The notes beneath the pieces were generated by a model. That model saw nothing but the letters and a program-made list of their open reading frames with translations. It ran no database searches and was not told the origin of the DNA. 28,762 nucleotides of DNA, taken from positions 1 through 28,762 of the forward strand of contig JBGGME010000290.1 of assembly GCA_041288195.1 (NCBI GenBank), in the 5' to 3' direction. The DNA is from AWTP1-13 sp041288195. GTDB taxonomy: Bacteria > Pseudomonadota > Alphaproteobacteria > Rhizobiales > Hyphomicrobiaceae. The translations under genes and the position numbers were made by a program. This document shows positions 25,931-28,762 of the stretch, in pieces; position 1 is the first letter of the stretch, and each line of letters begins with the position of its first letter.

Positions 25931-27385
25931 TCAAGCCTTCGGGGCCTTGGCCGCGACCGGCGCGGCCTTCCAGTAGTAGCGGCGGAAGCCGCGGGCGGTG
26001 TCGATGTCCTTGATGCGGAACATCATCTGCATGGGCTGGCCGACCTTGAGCGCGTCGGCGTCGATGTCGGTGAAGTCGATCATGACGCGCCCGCCTTCCT
26101 CGAACTCGATCATGCCGTAGCACGCCGGGGGATCGGGCGAGTAGGTGAGCCGGTCGGCCGTATAGGACTTGATTCGGCCCGGCATGTCCGCAAACGCGTG
26201 CGGCTCCTGGGTGCCGATGGCGTTGCAGTTGGGATTGACGCAGATGTCGGTCTTGGGGAACTGCAGGGTGCCGCACTTGGAGCACTTGCCGCCGATGAAG
26301 CTCGTCACCGTCTCGCGGTTGCGCCACATGGCCGAGAGCGGCGTGCCCTTGTCGGTCTCCGAGCGCATGCCGCGCTCGAGCTCGATCAGGTCGTTGAAGG
26401 AGAGGAAGCGGCCGTAGATGGTCTCCTCCTTGCGCCGCGCGAGGTGGCCAGACACGCCGAGGTTCTTGGGCCGGTTGGCGATCTCGGGCGTGACCTCGAA
26501 CAGCAGCGCGTCGGCGCCCTGGCCGAATCCCACCACCAGGATCTTGTCGCCGGCCTTGGCCTTCTCGAGCGCCGCCGCCAGCAGCACGAGCGCGTGGGCG
26601 GCACCGGTGTCGCCGCAGTTGGCGTGCAGCGGCTCGGCTATCGCCTTGTCGTCGATGCCCGCCGCCTTGGCCACCGAGTTGGCGACGCGTGCAAGTGTCG
26701 CCGGCATGCAGAAGTGGGTGACATCCTTGGCTGCGACCTTGGCGGCCTCCAGACAGCGCAGAATCGTCGGCGGCACCACGGGCATATAGCCCGCATCGCG
26801 GATCCAGCGCTCCTCCCATTGGTAGTCGTACTGGTTGTCGACGGAGCGGAAGTGATCGACGAAGTCGGCCGTGCGCGAGGCCTTGGCGAGCAGCTTGGCG
26901 ACCGGCTTGCCCTCGCCGACGAGGATGGCGGCCGCACCGTCCCCGCTCGACATCTCGACGGGGCTGGCGGCCTTGGCGCCGCGTTTCTCGGAGGCGACCA
27001 CGAGCGTCTCGCCGCTGCCGCCGAGTGCCTCGATCAGCGCCGAGGTTCCGGCCCGCTGGGTGGCGGCGATATCGATGGTGGAGACGCCGTCATCGAGGCT
27101 CAGCGCGCCGGCGACGATGCCCGAGTGCAGGCGGTCGAGGAACGGGAAGGTCGTGGAGGCGAAGCGCAGCGCCGTGATGTTGGCGCGGTCGCGGCCAACC
27201 AGGGCGTCGCGGGCGGCCTCCACCGCCATGGTCACGCAGTCCTCGTCCCAGTTGCAGAAGGCGCGTTCGCCCTTGGCCTGGCCCTTGAGCCCGGGAGCGA
27301 ACCAGGCGTGCGTGTCGGCGATCGCTTTGCGCTGCAGACGGCGCCAGGGGATGTAGGCGCCGAACGCGAGAATGCCCTTGGTCAT
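25931..27385 (-). CDS. HMG-CoA-synthase-like thiolase-fold protein fused to a DUF35 zinc-ribbon/OB-fold domain
   Basis: The 484-residue protein has two parts. Residues about 1-345 follow the HMG-CoA synthase/KAS III fold (ILAFGAYIPWRRLQRKAI, VEMSSGDGAAAILVGEG, NCGDTGAAHALVLLAAAL). Residues about 360-475 form a DUF35 unit, with zinc-ribbon cysteines 368, 371, 382 and 387 and an OB-fold (ACYGMIEFEEGGRVMIDFTDID). Aligned by eye to HMG-CoA synthases, the nucleophilic Cys is Gln110 (DIAATQRAGTSAL against E-V-x-x-A-C-Y-G-G-T-x-A-L), the general-base Glu is Thr78, and the His is Cys226. It is therefore unlikely to be a true HMG-CoA synthase. A role as a binding scaffold or decarboxylase for the adjacent thiolase is possible but inferred. 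ATG 27385 has AGGGG upstream and heads the operon with the thiolase and SDR genes. Confidence 0.85.
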   Translation of the reverse strand: MTKGILAFGAYIPWRRLQRKAIADTHAWFAPGLKGQAKGERAFCNWDEDCVTMAVEAARDALVGRDRANITALRFASTTFPFLDRLHSGIVAGALSLDDGVSTIDIAATQRAGTSALIEALGGSGETLVVASEKRGAKAASPVEMSSGDGAAAILVGEGKPVAKLLAKASRTADFVDHFRSVDNQYDYQWEERWIRDAGYMPVVPPTILRCLEAAKVAAKDVTHFCMPATLARVANSVAKAAGIDDKAIAEPLHANCGDTGAAHALVLLAAALEKAKAGDKILVVGFGQGADALLFEVTPEIANRPKNLGVSGHLARRKEETIYGRFLSFNDLIELERGMRSETDKGTPLSAMWRNRETVTSFIGGKCSKCGTLQFPKTDICVNPNCNAIGTQEPHAFADMPGRIKSYTADRLTYSPDPPACYGMIEFEEGGRVMIDFTDIDADALKVGQPMQMMFRIKDIDTARGFRRYYWKAAPVAAKAPKA

Positions 27386-27569
27386 TTCCACCCCTTGCGG
27401 ATTCCAGTGTTCTTGTGCGGAGCCCGATTTGAGCACGACCCATGGGTCCCGCGCCATCTTTGTTTGCATGGCAGGATGGGGGACGGGTTCCACACGGCGC
27501 GCCTGGGGACGGTCGTCACGCGAGGAGTCTAGGTAAACCGCGGGTTCCCGTCCGGCAATCGGCCCGCGC

Positions 27570-27585
27570 TGTTATGCACGTAACA
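27570..27585. promoter_or_regulatory. Imperfect palindrome in divergent spacer, possible operator
   Basis: TGTTATGCACGTAACA matches its own reverse complement at 12 of 16 positions, with perfect 5-base ends TGTTA/TAACA. It lies in the 278-base divergent spacer between the HMG-CoA-synthase-like gene and the broken exported-protein gene, 79 bases before the latter. I recognise no known consensus. Confidence 0.25.
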
Positions 27586-27663
27586 GTCCGTCAACCTGCC
27601 TGCCGCTATGACGCCGTTTGCAAGTCATCGTGCCGCGCCAGCGGTCGAGTTCGGAGGTGCGAT

Positions 27664-28212
27664 ATGCGTATCATCGGTATGGCGATTGCCGTGACGGCTT
27701 TGCTCGCGGCGGGGAGCCAGCACCCGGCGTTTGCGGCCAAGCACGCGCGGGGCGAGCCACCGCTGCTCATGGCGTCCAACGACGTGCAGCTTCCCTCCGA
27801 CGATCAGGTCGTCGAGTTGGCCGACAACTCGATGCGCATATTCATGACATCGGTCCGGGAAAAGAGCATGCGCGGGCTCTGGGACCACATCTCCCTTCGC
27901 TTCCGGGAGAAGTTCTCGGTCGCCCAGCTCGACGAGGCGTTCAAGGACTTCTACGACCTGCAGATAACCGGCGACCCGCTCGCCGGGAAAAGTCCGATCT
28001 TCACGGCGGGTCCCGCGATCGACTAGCACGGCAACCTGAGCGTGGATGGCTACTATGCGACGTCGCCGTCGCGCGTGAGCTTCCACCTTGCTTTCGTGAT
28101 GGAAGGCCGCACCTGGAAGCTCATAGAAATCAACGTCAACGCCAAGCCCCTCGCAACTCCCGCCGGCGGGTCCGGAGGGACGCGGCAATCGACCCCGGCA
28201 AAGAAGCTATAG
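27664..28212 (+). pseudogene. Small exported protein gene interrupted by an in-frame TAG
   Basis: ATG 27664 has an excellent ribosome-binding site (GGAGG, 6-base spacer) and a signal peptide (about residues 1-24, ending PAFAA). The frame reads 120 codons to TAG at 28024-28026, then continues for 61 sense codons to a second TAG at 28210. The downstream part reads as protein (GNLSVDGYYATSPSRVSFHL, then FVMEGRTWKLIEINVNAKPL), a continuous beta-sheet-like pattern expected of an NTF2-like or DUF4019-like exported domain. A one-base change from GAG, CAG or AAG would explain the break. The truncated 120-residue product would lack the C-terminal sheet. I do not recognise the family firmly. A sequencing error or stop readthrough is possible. 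The end is 4 bases from the convergent aldehyde dehydrogenase stop. Confidence 0.75.
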
Positions 28213-28216
28213 GTCC

Positions 28217-28762
28217 CTAGAACGGGTAATGCCTATGGCCGGACTGGATGGTGATCCAGCGCAGCTCCGTGAATTCGGCAATCGCGGCCTTGCCGCCGAA
28301 CCTCCCGTAGCCGGAGTCTTTCACTCCGCCGAAGGGCATCTGCGCCTCGTCGTGGACGGTCGGCCCGTTGATGTGGCAGATGCCGGTGTCGACGCGGCGG
28401 GCCACGGCGAAGGCGCGGGTCACGTCGCGGCTGAACACGGCCGCCGATAGCCCGTAGGGCGTGTCGTTGGCAACGCGGATCGCCTCCTCGTCGCCCCGCA
28501 CCCGCACCACCGTCGTCACCGGCCCGAACGACTCCTCCTCGTAGATGCGCATCTCCGGCGTCACCCTGTCGAGGACGTGCGCGTTGAGCAGCGTGCCGTT
28601 GATGGAGCCGCCGGCCGCCAGCTTGGCACCCTTGGCGCAGGCGTCGAGCACCAGCGAGGTGACGCGCTCGGCGGCGGAGCGGTCGATCAGCGAGCCCAGG
28701 ATCGCCTTGCCCTCGCGCGGATCGCCGACGGTGAGCGACTTGGCCTTGGCGGCGAACTTCTC
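28217..28762 (-). CDS. Aldehyde dehydrogenase family protein (partial, N-terminus off window)
   Basis: The last 181 residues of an NAD(P)-dependent aldehyde dehydrogenase are visible; the gene continues past the right edge. Conserved elements are KSLTVGDPREGKAILGSLID, RIYEEESFGPVTTVVRV with the cofactor-ribose Glu, ANDTPYGLSAAVFSRD, GICHINGPTVHDEAQMPFGG and GVKDSGYGRFGGKAAIAEFTELRWITIQ. The catalytic Cys would stand just beyond the edge. The HINGPTVHDEAQMPFGG segment resembles salicylaldehyde and vanillin/benzaldehyde dehydrogenases (NahF/DoxF-like), so an aromatic aldehyde substrate is plausible, but this is inferred from memory. It is convergent with the broken exported-protein gene. Confidence 0.9.
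   Translation of the reverse strand, partial: EKFAAKAKSLTVGDPREGKAILGSLIDRSAAERVTSLVLDACAKGAKLAAGGSINGTLLNAHVLDRVTPEMRIYEEESFGPVTTVVRVRGDEEAIRVANDTPYGLSAAVFSRDVTRAFAVARRVDTGICHINGPTVHDEAQMPFGGVKDSGYGRFGGKAAIAEFTELRWITIQSGHRHYPF

Overview
The window is high-GC, densely coded chromosomal DNA from an alphaproteobacterium, most likely Hyphomicrobiales (Rhizobiales). This rests on an LdtR-type MarR regulator, an Mla permease with a fused N-terminal STAS domain, and CTCTCCCC/GGGGAGAG palindromic repeats of a kind common in that order. The assignment is inference from gene content; no rRNA or marker gene is present. I see no tRNA, rRNA, CRISPR array, prophage or intact insertion sequence, and no gene-free stretch exceeds 300 bases.

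Layout. (1) 1-1603, minus: the end of an Mla-type lipid transporter operon, with permease then ATPase; the ATPase is cut by the window edge. (2) 1754-6064, plus: a three-gene exporter (MacB/LolD-type ATPase, double-FtsX permease, HlyD-type adaptor). A FixK/FNR-like box lies between it and the Mla genes. (3) 6092-7150, minus: a secreted extensin-like protein with an M15-like metal-site pattern. (4) 7294-8433, plus: an enoyl-CoA hydratase/3-hydroxyisobutyryl-CoA hydrolase family enzyme. (5) 8650-13760, plus: an LdtR-like regulator followed by an RND adaptor and pump. (6) 13820-15994, minus: UvrC with a long acidic insertion. (7) 16198-20268, plus: a 1356-residue MHYT-PAS-GGDEF-EAL cyclic-di-GMP protein. 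(8) 20353-23048, plus: a DNA repair pair of metallo-beta-lactamase exonuclease and ATP-dependent DNA ligase, overlapping by 4 bases. (9) 23060-27385, minus: a RidA-like protein and a three-gene acyl-CoA module (HMG-CoA-synthase-like/DUF35 fusion, SCP2-type thiolase, SDR). (10) 27664-28212, plus: a small exported protein gene broken by an in-frame TAG. (11) 28217-28762, minus: the C-terminal part of an aldehyde dehydrogenase.

The most notable signals are three palindromic repeat elements. One lies in frame in uvrC, one in frame in the DNA ligase gene, and a second copy of the ligase element sits in the thiolase-SDR spacer, where it abuts the SDR ribosome-binding site. The second is the HMG-CoA-synthase-like/DUF35 fusion, which by eye has lost all three expected catalytic residues (Cys to Gln110, Glu to Thr78, His to Cys226) and is encoded directly before a thiolase that keeps its nucleophilic Cys. 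I did not find a clearly new multi-gene defence or biosynthetic system.
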